Below, one piece after another: positions 25,052 to 34,480 of a stretch of 64,000 nt of DNA. The position numbers were made by a program, and so were the translations under genes. This stretch comes from CBDCWT01 sp965223305 (lineage in GTDB: Bacteria > Planctomycetota > Planctomycetia > Pirellulales > Pirellulaceae). The stretch covers positions 62,001 through 126,000 of the forward strand of contig CBDCWT010000035.1 in the NCBI GenBank assembly GCA_965223305.1. The letters run 5' to 3'. Position 1 is the first letter of the stretch. The number at the start of each line of letters is the position of its first letter. The notes beneath the pieces were generated by a model that worked only from the letters and a program-made list of their open reading frames with translations, was not told the DNA's origin and ran no database searches.

Positions 25052-26839
25052 ATGCGAAGTGCCTTTCTTGCTGTCATCGTGCTGGCTTGGTTGAACACCA
25101 GCTTATTCGCGGAATCTCAGACGGAGCGCATCAACCGTTTCTTCGAGAAGTCATTTCAAGAGCGCGTCGATCGCAGCCCGATGCGTCAGGCCTTGTTAGG
25201 CATCAAGAAGGACTACAGCCGATGGGATGACTTGTCTGATGAGGCGGCGACGGAGACGCTGGCTTTGACGGCCGCTCAACTGGCCACCTTGAGGACGAGC
25301 TTCGACTTTGACCAACTCGATCGGCAAGAGCAACTGAGTTACCGGCTATTCGAGCACGAAGCGGAAACGGAGATCGGCTCGTTTGCGTGGCGGTTCCATG
25401 AGTTCCCGGTCAACCAGATGCACGGCATTCACTCTGAGTTGCCTTCATTCCTGATCAACTTTCACCGCGTCGATTCGGTGGCCGATGCTGAGGCTTACAT
25501 CGAGCGACTGCAGGCCGTCCCCGATCTATTTGAACAAGTCGTCGAAACGATGCAGCTGCAGCGGGAGCGTGAAATTGTGCCGCCGCGTTTCATGTTTCCC
25601 TTGGTCATCGACGATTGCCGCAACATCCTTAAGGGAGTGCCCTTTGACGATTCCGAGGAACCTTCGACACTGTGGCGAGACTTCCAAGACAAAGTAGAAA
25701 AGCTGTCTATTTCCGACGAGCAGCAACGAACGCTGGTCGCCAAAGCTCGCTCGGCGCTGCTAGGGCAGGTCCGGCCGGCATATGAGCGGATGATCGAGGT
25801 TCTGGAACAGCTGCAACAGTCCGCCGCCGGAGACCTGGGGGCATGGAGTCTTCCCCTTGGTGGTGACTACTACAACCAACAGCTGCGGGTGATAACGACG
25901 ACCGAGCTGTCTGCCGAAGAAATTCATCAGATCGGTCTCGAAGAGGTGTCGCGCATTCACAACGAGATGCGCGACATCATGCGCAAGGTGAAGTTCTCGG
26001 GCAACCTACAGGAGTTCTTCGAATTCATGCGGGAAGACGGTCAGTTCTACTATCCCGATACCGATGAGGGTCGGGGACAGTACCTCAAAGACGCAATGCA
26101 AACGATCGATCGCATGAAGGCGTCGTTGGACTTCATGTTCATTACCAAACCGCGGGCCGACATGATCGTCAAGCGGGTGGAGCCGTTCCGGGAGAAATCG
26201 GCGGGGACCGCCTTCTACTTTCCGCCGTCCCCAGACGGATCGAGGCCCGGCATCTACTACGCCAACCTTTCCGACATGAAGCGTATGCCGACCTACCAGA
26301 TGGAGGCGTTGGCATTTCACGAGGGCATCCCGGGCCACCACATGCAGCTGTCAATTGCTCAGGAATTGGAGGGGATTCCCAAGTTCCGTAAGTTCTCTTG
26401 GGGATACACGGCCTATGTGGAAGGTTGGGGGTTGTATTGTGAGCGATTGCCGAAGGAGTTCGGCTACTATAAGGACCCCTATTCCGACTTCGGACGGTTG
26501 GCCGCCGAGGTTTGGCGGGCCGCGCGACTCGTGGTCGATACGGGGCTCCATCACTATCGTTGGAGCCGGCAACAGGCGATCGATTATTTGATCGAGAACA
26601 CGCCGGACGCCGAAAACGAATGCATACGAGCAATCAACCGCTATCTGGTCATGCCCGGTCAAGCCACCGCCTACAAAGTAGGCATGTTGAAGATTCTCGA
26701 ACTCCGTCAACACGCGATAGACCAGCTAGGCGACCAGTTTGACATCCGCCGGTTCCACGACGTGGTCTTGGCGAACGGCCCCATGCCCTTGGACATACTC
26801 GCGGAACAGGTCGAGCGGTGGATCGACGAGACGAGATAG
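25052..26839 (+). CDS. Exported DUF885 family metallopeptidase-like protein
   Basis: 595 residues from ATG 25052, with AGGAG 6 bases upstream. A signal peptide covers about 1-21 (MRSAFLAVIVLAWLNTSLFAE). The body matches DUF885: ALTAAQLATLRTSFDFDQLD early, and the zinc-type motif AFHEGIPGHHMQLSIAQE near residue 421, a variant of HExxH (HEGxPGHH) seen across this family, followed by EGWGLYCERLPKEFG with a downstream Glu. Members resemble M32/M3-type zinc peptidases; activity is mostly unproven. It is probably periplasmic. The gene downstream at 26916 is in the same direction, 76 bp away. Confidence 0.85.
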   Translation: MRSAFLAVIVLAWLNTSLFAESQTERINRFFEKSFQERVDRSPMRQALLGIKKDYSRWDDLSDEAATETLALTAAQLATLRTSFDFDQLDRQEQLSYRLFEHEAETEIGSFAWRFHEFPVNQMHGIHSELPSFLINFHRVDSVADAEAYIERLQAVPDLFEQVVETMQLQREREIVPPRFMFPLVIDDCRNILKGVPFDDSEEPSTLWRDFQDKVEKLSISDEQQRTLVAKARSALLGQVRPAYERMIEVLEQLQQSAAGDLGAWSLPLGGDYYNQQLRVITTTELSAEEIHQIGLEEVSRIHNEMRDIMRKVKFSGNLQEFFEFMREDGQFYYPDTDEGRGQYLKDAMQTIDRMKASLDFMFITKPRADMIVKRVEPFREKSAGTAFYFPPSPDGSRPGIYYANLSDMKRMPTYQMEALAFHEGIPGHHMQLSIAQELEGIPKFRKFSWGYTAYVEGWGLYCERLPKEFGYYKDPYSDFGRLAAEVWRAARLVVDTGLHHYRWSRQQAIDYLIENTPDAENECIRAINRYLVMPGQATAYKVGMLKILELRQHAIDQLGDQFDIRRFHDVVLANGPMPLDILAEQVERWIDETR

Positions 26840-26915
26840 GGCGGTCATAGTTGAGCGGCGTTCGTTTGCAGGTTAAGTTGGTCACTTGCAAAACAAGTCA
26901 TCGGAGGGAAAGCTA

Positions 26916-27623
26916 ATGCTACGATTGTCAGCAACATGCCTTGCAGGCGTCATGTTGATCGGTCATGTCGCTCTTGCGGATCACCACGAAAAAGACGAAC
27001 AGGGATTTGTCTCCATTTTCGACGGCAAGTCGTTGTCGAGTTGGGATGGAGATCCGCGGTTTTGGTCGGTTCGAGATGGGGCGCTAACAGGAGAGACCAC
27101 CAAGGAGAATCCGACCGAGGGAAACACATTTCTCATTTGGCGAGGCGGCACGCTCGAGGACTTTGAGCTGCGTCTGAAGTTTCGCATTGTGGGCCACAAC
27201 TCGGGGATTCAGTATCGCAGCAAGGAGATTGGTGACTGGGTCGTAGCAGGTTACCAAGCAGACTTCGAGGCAGGAGACACCTACACGGGGATTCTCTACG
27301 ACGAGCGGGGGCGTGGTATCTTGGCAGAACGCGGGCAGTTCACGCATGTGGTCGCCGACGGGGAAGAGCACAAAGTGAATCTGATTGGTTCACTGGGAGA
27401 CAGCAAAGAGATCAACTCGGTGATTCGCAAGGAAGATTGGAATGAGTACCGGATCATCGCCCACTCCAACCGAATGGTGCACATCATCAACGGCCGTGTG
27501 ACTTGCATCGTGATTGATGATGACGAGGCACATGCTGATCGTTCCGGTATCCTCGCCTTCCAGCTTCATCGTGGCCCTCCGATGACAGTGCAATTCAAAG
27601 ACATCCGCGTGCGAAGTTACTAG
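26916..27623 (+). CDS. Secreted DUF1080 (3-keto-disaccharide hydrolase domain) protein
   Basis: 235 residues from ATG 26916, with GGAGGGAAAG 4 bases before it. Signal peptide 1-21 ends ALADHHEK. The single domain is the concanavalin-like sandwich of DUF1080: FVSIFDGKSLSSWDGDPRFWSVRDGALTGE, FLIWRGGTLEDFELRLKFRI, SGIQYRSKEIG, EWNEYRIIA-like EDWNEYRIIAHSN, and GILAFQLHRGPPMTVQFKDIRVR at the end. Related proteins hydrolyse 3-keto-glycosides or bind sugars, and the family is strongly expanded in planctomycetes. Three GGCACAC hairpins follow the stop. Confidence 0.88.
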   Translation: MLRLSATCLAGVMLIGHVALADHHEKDEQGFVSIFDGKSLSSWDGDPRFWSVRDGALTGETTKENPTEGNTFLIWRGGTLEDFELRLKFRIVGHNSGIQYRSKEIGDWVVAGYQADFEAGDTYTGILYDERGRGILAERGQFTHVVADGEEHKVNLIGSLGDSKEINSVIRKEDWNEYRIIAHSNRMVHIINGRVTCIVIDDDEAHADRSGILAFQLHRGPPMTVQFKDIRVRSY

Positions 27624-27638
27624 GGGTTGATAGTAGCA

Positions 27639-27743
27639 GGCACGCTCCGCGTGCCGTCCGCCTTTACAGGGTTACGGCACACGGAGTGTGCCTACTACTT
27701 TGGGCCGTCCGCTTTTGCAGGGTTACGGCACACGGAGTGTGCC
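27639..27743. repeat. Cluster of three GGCACAC-family hairpins
   Basis: Units at 27639-27655 (GGCACGCTCCGCGTGCC), 27676-27692 and 27727-27743 (both GGCACACGGAGTGTGCC). The last two lie in a 51-bp tandem repeat. The first is inverted and carries a compensated pair change (G-C for A-T in the stem), which supports the folded form being what is kept. The cluster lies between the DUF1080 and dehydrogenase genes, ending 27 bp before the GTG start. Confidence 0.8.
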
Positions 27744-27769
27744 TACTACTTTGTGCAGGAGAGATTTAC

Positions 27770-28864
27770 GTGGCTGAGCGAACATTCGAGATCGCTGTGC
27801 TGGGCGGTGATGGGATCGGTCCCGAAGTCACGCAGGAAGCGGTCGGCTTGCTGAGCCTCGTGGAATCGCAGCTGTCCGGCGTGAATTTCGCTCTAACACC
27901 ATATTCTGTGGGAGCCAACGAATATCTCCGCCATGGTGAGGCGCTTCCTACCGAGGCGCTCGACGCCTGCTGCCGCAGTGACGCAGTGCTGCTCGGAGCG
28001 ATGGGGCTGCCGGACGTGCGGTATCCCGACGGCAAGGAGATCGCGCCTCAGTTGGATCTCCGCGAGCAGCTGGAACTTTACGGCGGAGTCCGACCGATCC
28101 GCTTGTATCATGCGGACGACACACCGTTGAAAGGCCACAGTGCGGGCGACATCGACTTCGTTTTGGTCCGAGAGAGTACGGAGGGCTTGTTCGCAGGTCG
28201 TTCAGCGGTCTGCGACCCCGACGCGGAGTCGGCGAGCAACGAGTTGCGGATTACGCGGCATGGCGCCGAAAGGGTCTGCCGCCTGGCGTTTCGGATTGCC
28301 CGCCAGCGGGCAAAGCGCGTGGCTCTCGTCGACAAGGCCAATGTGCTGTCTTCGATGGTTTTCTTCCGCCAAGCTTTCGACCGCGTAGCGGCTGAGTTTC
28401 CCGACTGCACGGCAGAACATCTCTATGTCGATGCCACCGCACTCTATCTAGTGCAGGATCCCACCTGTTTCGACGTGCTGGTCACTGAGAACATGTACGG
28501 CGACATTCTTAGCGACTTGGGCGCGGGGTTGGTTGGCGGCATGGGCATGGCGCCGTCTGGAGATATCGGCGAGCGAGCTGCCGTGTTTCAACCGGCGCAC
28601 GGCTCGGCGCCGGGTATTGCAGGGCAGGGTACTGCCAATCCCGTCGCAATGATTCTCTCCACGGCGATGATGCTAGATTGGTTTGACCACGCCGAGACGA
28701 AGAGGGCCGCCGCTGCGATTCGCAAGGCGGTCCAGACGGTTTTTGACGATCCGGGAAACCGTACACCCGATATGGGTGGGCAGCTGTCAACGCGGCAAAT
28801 GGCCGACGCCATTGGCACTGCGCTCGACGCCTTTCTCGCCGACGTCCAACAGGTCTCGAGATGA
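27770..28864 (+). CDS. Isocitrate/isopropylmalate dehydrogenase family enzyme
   Basis: 364 residues from GTG 27770, fixed by AGGAGA 7 bases upstream; a longer frame runs back through the GGCACAC repeats and is not real. Seen: EIAVLGGDGIGPEVTQEAV at the N-terminus, DAVLLGAMGLPDV, LREQLELYGGVRPIRLY (substrate-binding arginines), VLVRESTEGLFAG, the DKANVL lysine, the metal-binding ENMYGDILSDLGAGLVGGMG, and the NAD loop FQPAHGSAPGIAGQGTANP. These residues fit NAD-dependent oxidative decarboxylation of a 2-hydroxy acid. The YGGVRP segment differs from typical LeuB, and no leuCD lies near, so tartrate/malate-type substrates are possible. It overlaps the next gene by four bases. Confidence 0.85.
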   Translation: MAERTFEIAVLGGDGIGPEVTQEAVGLLSLVESQLSGVNFALTPYSVGANEYLRHGEALPTEALDACCRSDAVLLGAMGLPDVRYPDGKEIAPQLDLREQLELYGGVRPIRLYHADDTPLKGHSAGDIDFVLVRESTEGLFAGRSAVCDPDAESASNELRITRHGAERVCRLAFRIARQRAKRVALVDKANVLSSMVFFRQAFDRVAAEFPDCTAEHLYVDATALYLVQDPTCFDVLVTENMYGDILSDLGAGLVGGMGMAPSGDIGERAAVFQPAHGSAPGIAGQGTANPVAMILSTAMMLDWFDHAETKRAAAAIRKAVQTVFDDPGNRTPDMGGQLSTRQMADAIGTALDAFLADVQQVSR

Positions 28865-29901
28865 ACCAGCTTCGCGGCGCGGTTATTGGCGCAGGTTACT
28901 TCAGCCAATTTCACTACGATGCTTGGTCCCGCATTGATGATGTGGAGATTGTCGCCTGCTGCGATCTGGATGAGACAAAGGCCCAGCCGATTGCCGCCCA
29001 ATACGATATCCCGTGCGTCGTTACCGATTACCGGGAATTGCTTGATCAGCCCCAAATCGACTTCGTCGATGTCGTGACGCGCCCCGATACGCACTTGCCG
29101 ATTTGCCGCGCAGCTGCAGAACGGGGGATTTCGATCATCTGTCAAAAGCCGTTGGCGCCGACGGCCGCGGAAGCACGGCAGCTTGTTAACCTAACGACGC
29201 AGGCCGGTGTTGCCTTCATGGTACACGAGAACTTTCGCTTTCAGCCTTGGTATCGTGAGGTCAAACGGCTGCTGGCGGCAGATGCGATTGGTTCCAAACT
29301 ACACACACTCTCGTTTCGAAACCGGGCCGGTGATGGCTGGGGAGACGACGCCTATTTGACGCGTCAGCCCTACTTTCAAACGATGGAGAGGTTTCTGATT
29401 TACGAGGCAGGAATTCACACGATCGACACCTTTCGCTACCTAGCCGGCGAGATCGCGCGTTGCTGGTGCGTCATGCGCAAACTCAATCCGGTGATTGCTG
29501 GCGAGGACAGCGCGCTGGCGGTGTTCGAGTTCGAGTCGGGATCGCTCGGTCTCTACGATGCGAACCGGTTCAACGAATCGACCGCAAAAGACCCGCGCTA
29601 CACCTTCGGCGAGCTACTTGTCGAGGGAGACGGTGGCACGATTCGGCTTTACGACGACGGTCGGCTGACCGTGCAACCGTTGGGGGGTACCGAGCGCGAA
29701 CACGCTTACCCTTGCTCGAGACATGGTTTCGGTGGCGATTGCGTGTTGGCGACCCAACAGCACTTCGTTTCGAGCTTGCGGACCGGGGCGCGCTTTGAGA
29801 CCGACGGGGTTAGCTACCTGAGCAACATCGCGGTGCAGGAGGCGCTCTATCAGTCCGGTGCGACGGGACAGTGGCAGGTGCCGGACCTTACTCCAGGGTA
29901 G
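28861..29901 (+). CDS. Gfo/Idh/MocA family NAD(P)-dependent oxidoreductase
   Basis: 346 residues. N-terminal Rossmann fold: RGAVIGAGYFSQFHYDAW, then EIVACCDLDETKAQPIA, then DFVDVVTRPDTHLPICRAAAERGISIICQKPLAPT with the EKP-like QKP motif (Glu replaced by Gln). The C-terminal half has AGIHTIDTFRYLAGE with the catalytic-region His. Family members oxidise or reduce sugars and cyclitols with NAD(P). The start ATG overlaps the stop of the upstream dehydrogenase (ATGA at 28861), so both enzymes are made together and probably act on one pathway of hydroxy-acid or sugar breakdown; the exact substrate is unknown. Confidence 0.85.
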   Translation: MNQLRGAVIGAGYFSQFHYDAWSRIDDVEIVACCDLDETKAQPIAAQYDIPCVVTDYRELLDQPQIDFVDVVTRPDTHLPICRAAAERGISIICQKPLAPTAAEARQLVNLTTQAGVAFMVHENFRFQPWYREVKRLLAADAIGSKLHTLSFRNRAGDGWGDDAYLTRQPYFQTMERFLIYEAGIHTIDTFRYLAGEIARCWCVMRKLNPVIAGEDSALAVFEFESGSLGLYDANRFNESTAKDPRYTFGELLVEGDGGTIRLYDDGRLTVQPLGGTEREHAYPCSRHGFGGDCVLATQQHFVSSLRTGARFETDGVSYLSNIAVQEALYQSGATGQWQVPDLTPG

Positions 29902-30212
29902 CGCCAACGGTCGCATGGTCGCATTGACGGGCGTCCAATTCAGGACTCAACTCAAAGATAGGTAGGCGGTAGGCCGGAACAAGCGGCGCAAAAAGCAGTC
30001 TGTCTGTGTACCTTTTCCCGCCGCGCCGTTCCGGCGCACTGGCTGACGCTGAGCACGAAACGCATCGACCCGGTACTGCCGGAACAGCGCGGCGGTCGGG
30101 TTGTGCGAGCAACCGGCAGCCTCGCCGCCGCTTGTTCCGGCCTACAAGTACTGCAACTGGGCCTACAACGAGTCTCCCGTGCAGACCGTTGCTGATAGCG
30201 CCTTTCAGGCGG
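29902..30212. other. Intergenic region between convergent genes; no gene seen
   Basis: About 310 bp. It holds TTCCGGC-rich short repeats in both orientations (near 30028, 30075, 30137) but no recognisable gene or RNA. Confidence 0.55.
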
Positions 30213-33200
30213 TCACTCGGACAGCAAGTTGGTCACATCTTCTGCCAGCGTCCGCAGGAGTTCATCGTTGTCGGAATCTTCGCCAAGGCTACCTAGCTCA
30301 AGGCCGTCGGGGTCATAGACCGGGGGTGCCGGCGCGGCCGGTGGTGGCGCGGAAAAAGCTCCTGCCGCGACGGTCGCTCGGCCTGCTGCTCCGCCCGCTA
30401 ACTCTCGCTTCTTCGTCATCGCTTGCAGCGCCGCGACCAAACGTCGCGGAAGTCGCTTCTTGAGCCGCGGAGTGATTGCTTCGTCCGGATTCGGCTGCGA
30501 TCGACTGACACCGAGTGACAGCTGATAGGGACCGGTTGTCTCGCCGACACCAGAGCCCGGAACATGGGGGTCGTAGGCGACGTTGGGTAGGCTTGAAACT
30601 CCGACGTAGTAGTTGCCTCCGCTCGGCGCGGTGAACAACAGCAGAACATTGCTTAGCTCGATACCGGGCAGGCTGGCTGCCAATTCGTTACCGGCCGCAT
30701 CGAAGACCCGCAGCACTGCATGCAGGTCCACTAGACGTGCAGCGTCCAGGAAAGGATGTCTTAAGACTGCGGTGAGCGCATCGCCCTGAGCCAACGCCAA
30801 TCGGTAAAGGTCGACATCGGCGGCGGCGAACGCGTTGTTTCCTAGGAACTCATCGACCACTACCCGGCCACCAGGTTCGACGTTGACCGGATGGGCCGTT
30901 GCTAGCACGTCCCCGATGTCGTCGGTCGCGACGACTCGATCGACGTCGACGGCGAGGAAGTAGCGGCCCACGCTGCCGGGCACACCCGACCCGGGGCTGA
31001 GCGGATCGTAGCCAACGTTGGGAAAGCCAGAAACGCCAACGAAGTAAGCTCCGCTCTCAAGAGCGACGAACTCGATCGAGGTCACCGCTCCGGCTGCGCC
31101 GTCGTTTCCGGCAAACTGGACTGCCGCATCCGGAACTGGGTTCCCGGCGGCGTCGAAGGCCCGCAGGACACTCTGCACGTACGGACTGGCGACGCCTGGA
31201 ATGCGGTGTGGAACTCCGACGACGTGAGCTCGAAAGATGTCGCCCGCCTGCAAGTCGACATGGTAGATGTCGACGTCTAACGGGCCAAACGAGTTGTTGC
31301 CTAGCACCTCGTCCACATGTAGTCGCTGGCCAGGCTCCACGATCAGTGGATGAGCTCTACTGATGGTGTCTCCGACGTCGTCACCCGTTGCGCTGACAAC
31401 TCGCACATCAACTAGGTAGAACCCCGTGTCCTCCCCGATTCCGGATCCTGCGACCAGCGGGTCGTAGGCGAAATTTGGTCGGCTGGAGACACCAACGAAG
31501 TACTCTCCGTCAACTGGTACCTCGAAGCGGACCTTGATATCACTGAAGTCAGCGCCCGGTACTCCGCTGATCGCTATTTCGCGACCGCCTGCGTCGAATG
31601 CACGCAGGACCCCTCCGCCGAGTCCTGGAGCCAGTCTCGGTGTGTCTAGGAAGGGATGGTTCAAGGTTGCCGCGAACACGTCCCCAGCAAGTAACTCGAA
31701 CGAATACATGTCCACATCGGATGGACCGAACTCATTGTTGCCAAGGAACTCCTGCACGTTGGCCACACCATTGTCTTCGATTTCCACAAATCTTGCGCTT
31801 GCCAGCGTATCCCCGACGTCGGTTGGCAGGTGCCGGCGGTCGAGGAGGAGATCCAAAAGATAGTGCCCGGTACCGCCGCCGACGCCGGAGCCAGCTACCT
31901 GGGGATCGTATTGGAAGTTGGGTGAGCTGGACACGCCGATGTAGTAACGTCCGCCTTCGGTCACCTGATATTCGACAAACGTGTCCAAAAGGGGCACACC
32001 CGGCGGCAGCTCAACTCTCTTACTCGCTGACAGCTCGTTGCCTGCGACGTCGAATAGCCGTAGCACGCCGTGAGGCGAGAAGGGATCGACCCCCGCAGGT
32101 GGTACCAACTCGCTGAGCAGATGGGCGTGCAGGAAATCGCCCTCGCGGAGCTGCACCTCGTACAAGTCGACGTCCGAGGCGCCAAAGCGGTTGTTCCCCA
32201 ACAACTCTTCGATGTGGGCCGGATGATTGGGCTCAAGAGGCAGCGCAGCCGCTGTTTGCAGAGTATCTCCGACGTCCTCTTGCCGCGGCGGCCGGTCCCG
32301 CTCCAAGACGAGCCGGTAGCCGCCCGTCTGTTCGCCGACACCCGAACCGCCCACCAGCGGATCGTACGTCAGATTGGGAAACCCAGAGACTCCTACATAG
32401 TAGATTCCATCATGGGGGGCCAGCAGGCGTAGGGCGTTTTCTGGAGCCGCCGCGGTGCCGTCGTGGCTGATGCCTAACTCGTTGCCTGCCTCATCAAAGG
32501 TGCGCAGCACGCTTCGCAGCGGCGCATCCGGGTTCAGCCCGAAGACGTGCGCGCCAAGCACGTCTCCCTCGCGCAACGCGACTCGGATCAGATCGACGTC
32601 CGCCGGCCCGAAATCGTTGTTGCCGATAAACTCACTGATTTCTGCTCGCCGGTCCGCGCTCAGTTCGATCGGCTTGGCCTCTTTCAAGGTGTCACCGATG
32701 TCGTCGAACGCCGCCCGCCGCATGGCGAGTGTGTAGTGGCCGAAGTGTTGGCCTTCGCCGGAGTTCGCAACGAAAGGATCATACTCGAAGTTCGGGAAGC
32801 TCGAGACGCCGAAGTAGTATTGGCCGTCTTCCGGAATAACGAAATCCAAAGAAACGTCTAGGAACACTGGCTCGCGTATCGGTGGCAAGGGTGGCAGCGG
32901 CAGTGGGGCACTGAAACTGGCGGCTAGCTCTTTGCCGGTCTCGTCAAAGAGCCTCAACACGCCGGCTCCCAAAGCGATGTTGGCTGGGACTGGCACCAAA
33001 CTTGAAAGGTTCGCTGCGATCGAGTCTCCTCGGTTCAGCTCCAGGCCATAGAGGTCGACGTCGGCCGGACCAAATTCATTGTTGCCTAACACCTCTTCAC
33101 GCTGCACGCCCTGATTGGGTTCCAGCAAGACGCGTTCTGCCTGGGCGATGGTGTCCCCGACGTCCTGACTGTCGATCCGCCTGGATTGCAGAGAGAGCTC

Positions 33201-33770
33201 GTATCCTCCTAGGTAGCCGTCCTCGCCCGATCCCGCTACTTGTGGATCGTAGAAAAAATTCGGTGTGCCCGACACACCGACGAAATACTCACCCTCAGCC
33301 GGTGCTTCAAAGAAGACGGTTGTTTCGGATAGTAGAGGGGCCGTTGTGGGTAGAGGGATGTTTTGACTGACCGCCAGTTGATTGCCAGCAGCGTCAAAGA
33401 CGCGAAGTCCAAAGAAAGTCGGCCCCACAGGCGGTAGCCCGAGACCCGGTAGGCCCAGGAAGTCGACCGGTAGGACGCGGCCCCGTAGTGCGTCTCCTTC
33501 CTGGAGTTTGAGTCGGTAGATGTCCACATCTGTGGGCCCAAAGTCATTGTTGCCGATCATCTCGGTGACGTACACGTCGTCGCCTGGTTCGAGCAAGACG
33601 GCCTGAGCTGTGGCCAGTGTGTCCCCTGCGTCGATGGGTGGCGGAAGGATGGCTACGTCGGCAGCCAGCAGATGTCTCGTTTCCAAGGGCTCGTGGTTTG
33701 GTCGCCGTGAACGGGCTTTTCGTAGGCGCTGCACTCTATTCCGCCCTAACTTCCAGAGTTTATGTCTCAT
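30213..33770 (-). CDS. Large surface protein with seven PPC-like repeats and the LE-x-LE-x-R-x-LL motif
   Basis: 1185 residues. A basic N-terminus (RVQRLRKARSRRP) leads to EPLETRHLLAAD at about residues 27-38, the planctomycete-type export/sorting motif also seen at 41344 and 54244. Seven tandem repeats of about 155-165 residues fill 42-1105. Each starts D-x-GDT-x-x-x-A and includes GNN-x-FGP-x-DVD-x-Y, VLR-x-FDAAGNE, YFVGVS-x-x-PN-x-x-YDP and GSG-x-GE-x-TG-x-Y. This is the pattern of bacterial pre-peptidase C-terminal (PPC) beta-sandwich domains. There is no catalytic domain. The last 75 residues are Ala/Pro-rich and then acidic. A structural or adhesive cell-surface role is inferred. Confidence 0.8.
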   Translation of the reverse strand: MRHKLWKLGRNRVQRLRKARSRRPNHEPLETRHLLAADVAILPPPIDAGDTLATAQAVLLEPGDDVYVTEMIGNNDFGPTDVDIYRLKLQEGDALRGRVLPVDFLGLPGLGLPPVGPTFFGLRVFDAAGNQLAVSQNIPLPTTAPLLSETTVFFEAPAEGEYFVGVSGTPNFFYDPQVAGSGEDGYLGGYELSLQSRRIDSQDVGDTIAQAERVLLEPNQGVQREEVLGNNEFGPADVDLYGLELNRGDSIAANLSSLVPVPANIALGAGVLRLFDETGKELAASFSAPLPLPPLPPIREPVFLDVSLDFVIPEDGQYYFGVSSFPNFEYDPFVANSGEGQHFGHYTLAMRRAAFDDIGDTLKEAKPIELSADRRAEISEFIGNNDFGPADVDLIRVALREGDVLGAHVFGLNPDAPLRSVLRTFDEAGNELGISHDGTAAAPENALRLLAPHDGIYYVGVSGFPNLTYDPLVGGSGVGEQTGGYRLVLERDRPPRQEDVGDTLQTAAALPLEPNHPAHIEELLGNNRFGASDVDLYEVQLREGDFLHAHLLSELVPPAGVDPFSPHGVLRLFDVAGNELSASKRVELPPGVPLLDTFVEYQVTEGGRYYIGVSSSPNFQYDPQVAGSGVGGGTGHYLLDLLLDRRHLPTDVGDTLASARFVEIEDNGVANVQEFLGNNEFGPSDVDMYSFELLAGDVFAATLNHPFLDTPRLAPGLGGGVLRAFDAGGREIAISGVPGADFSDIKVRFEVPVDGEYFVGVSSRPNFAYDPLVAGSGIGEDTGFYLVDVRVVSATGDDVGDTISRAHPLIVEPGQRLHVDEVLGNNSFGPLDVDIYHVDLQAGDIFRAHVVGVPHRIPGVASPYVQSVLRAFDAAGNPVPDAAVQFAGNDGAAGAVTSIEFVALESGAYFVGVSGFPNVGYDPLSPGSGVPGSVGRYFLAVDVDRVVATDDIGDVLATAHPVNVEPGGRVVVDEFLGNNAFAAADVDLYRLALAQGDALTAVLRHPFLDAARLVDLHAVLRVFDAAGNELAASLPGIELSNVLLLFTAPSGGNYYVGVSSLPNVAYDPHVPGSGVGETTGPYQLSLGVSRSQPNPDEAITPRLKKRLPRRLVAALQAMTKKRELAGGAAGRATVAAGAFSAPPPAAPAPPVYDPDGLELGSLGEDSDNDELLRTLAEDVTNLLSE

Positions 33771-34128
33771 TTATGTCCCTCATGTTCCGCAAGCGAAAAG
33801 ATTGTAGCCGACTGGTAGCAGATGCTGTGCCAACGCCGCCGAATTCTTGCCGGTTGTCGCGGCAATGTCTGCAATCCGCGCTACCGTAGGCTCGTCTTGA
33901 CCTTGGCCGGCTTGCTCTGTCGTTAGAGGAGAGCCCACGGCTGCCGGGCGGTCTGTTCGAGGTTTGGGCGCTTATCCCGGCGGGCGTACTGATTCCGAAC
34001 GCCTGCCCAACTTGGCCACTCTTGTGTAGGGCGGGCACTCTTGCCCGCCACGGCCGCCCGGCCAAACGTGAGTTCCGTCCTCCCCCCAAGGAGGTCGTGG
34101 AGCTTCTGGCTTTGTGCGTGATTTGGTC

Positions 34129-34437
34129 TTTCCTCACTCTCCCCTCGGGGAGAGTCTGCCCGAAGGGCCGGAGAGGGGGGGCCTTCCCCGGACGCTACGC
34201 GTCGGCTTCGCTGAGGAACCGTGGGCCAACGCTCAGCGGCTGATTTGGAGCGTAGCCGAACTCGCCAGAGTTTGGCGGACCTCGTCCTTTCCTCACTCTC
34301 CCCTTGGGGAGAGTCTGCCCGAAGGGCCGGAGAGGGGGAGCCTACCCCGGACGCTACGCGTCAGCTTCGCTGGGGAACCGTGGGCCAACGCTCAGCGGCT
34401 GATTTGGAGCGTAGCCGAACTCGCCAGAGTTTGGCGG
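34129..34437. repeat. Tandem repeat of a 159-bp unit
   Basis: Two copies start at 34129 and 34288 with TTTCCTCACTCTCCCC. Each contains a hairpin of CTCTCCCC-type arms, a CCGAAGGGCCGGAGAGGGGG run, a GCTCAGCGGCTGATTT half-palindrome, and the 24-bp unit GTAGCCGAACTCGCCAGAG followed by TTTGG (34252-34275 and 34411-34434). That last unit recurs inverted at 53892 and 53937. The whole gap 33771-34480 holds no gene. Confidence 0.8.
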
Positions 34438-34480
34438 AATGAGGAGACGGGCAAGAGTGCCCGTCCTACGACGACGAACA

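Noticed and set aside
27686..27769. 28-codon N-terminal extension of the dehydrogenase
   Set aside because: It is translated from the GGCACAC repeats; the ribosome site supports GTG 27770.
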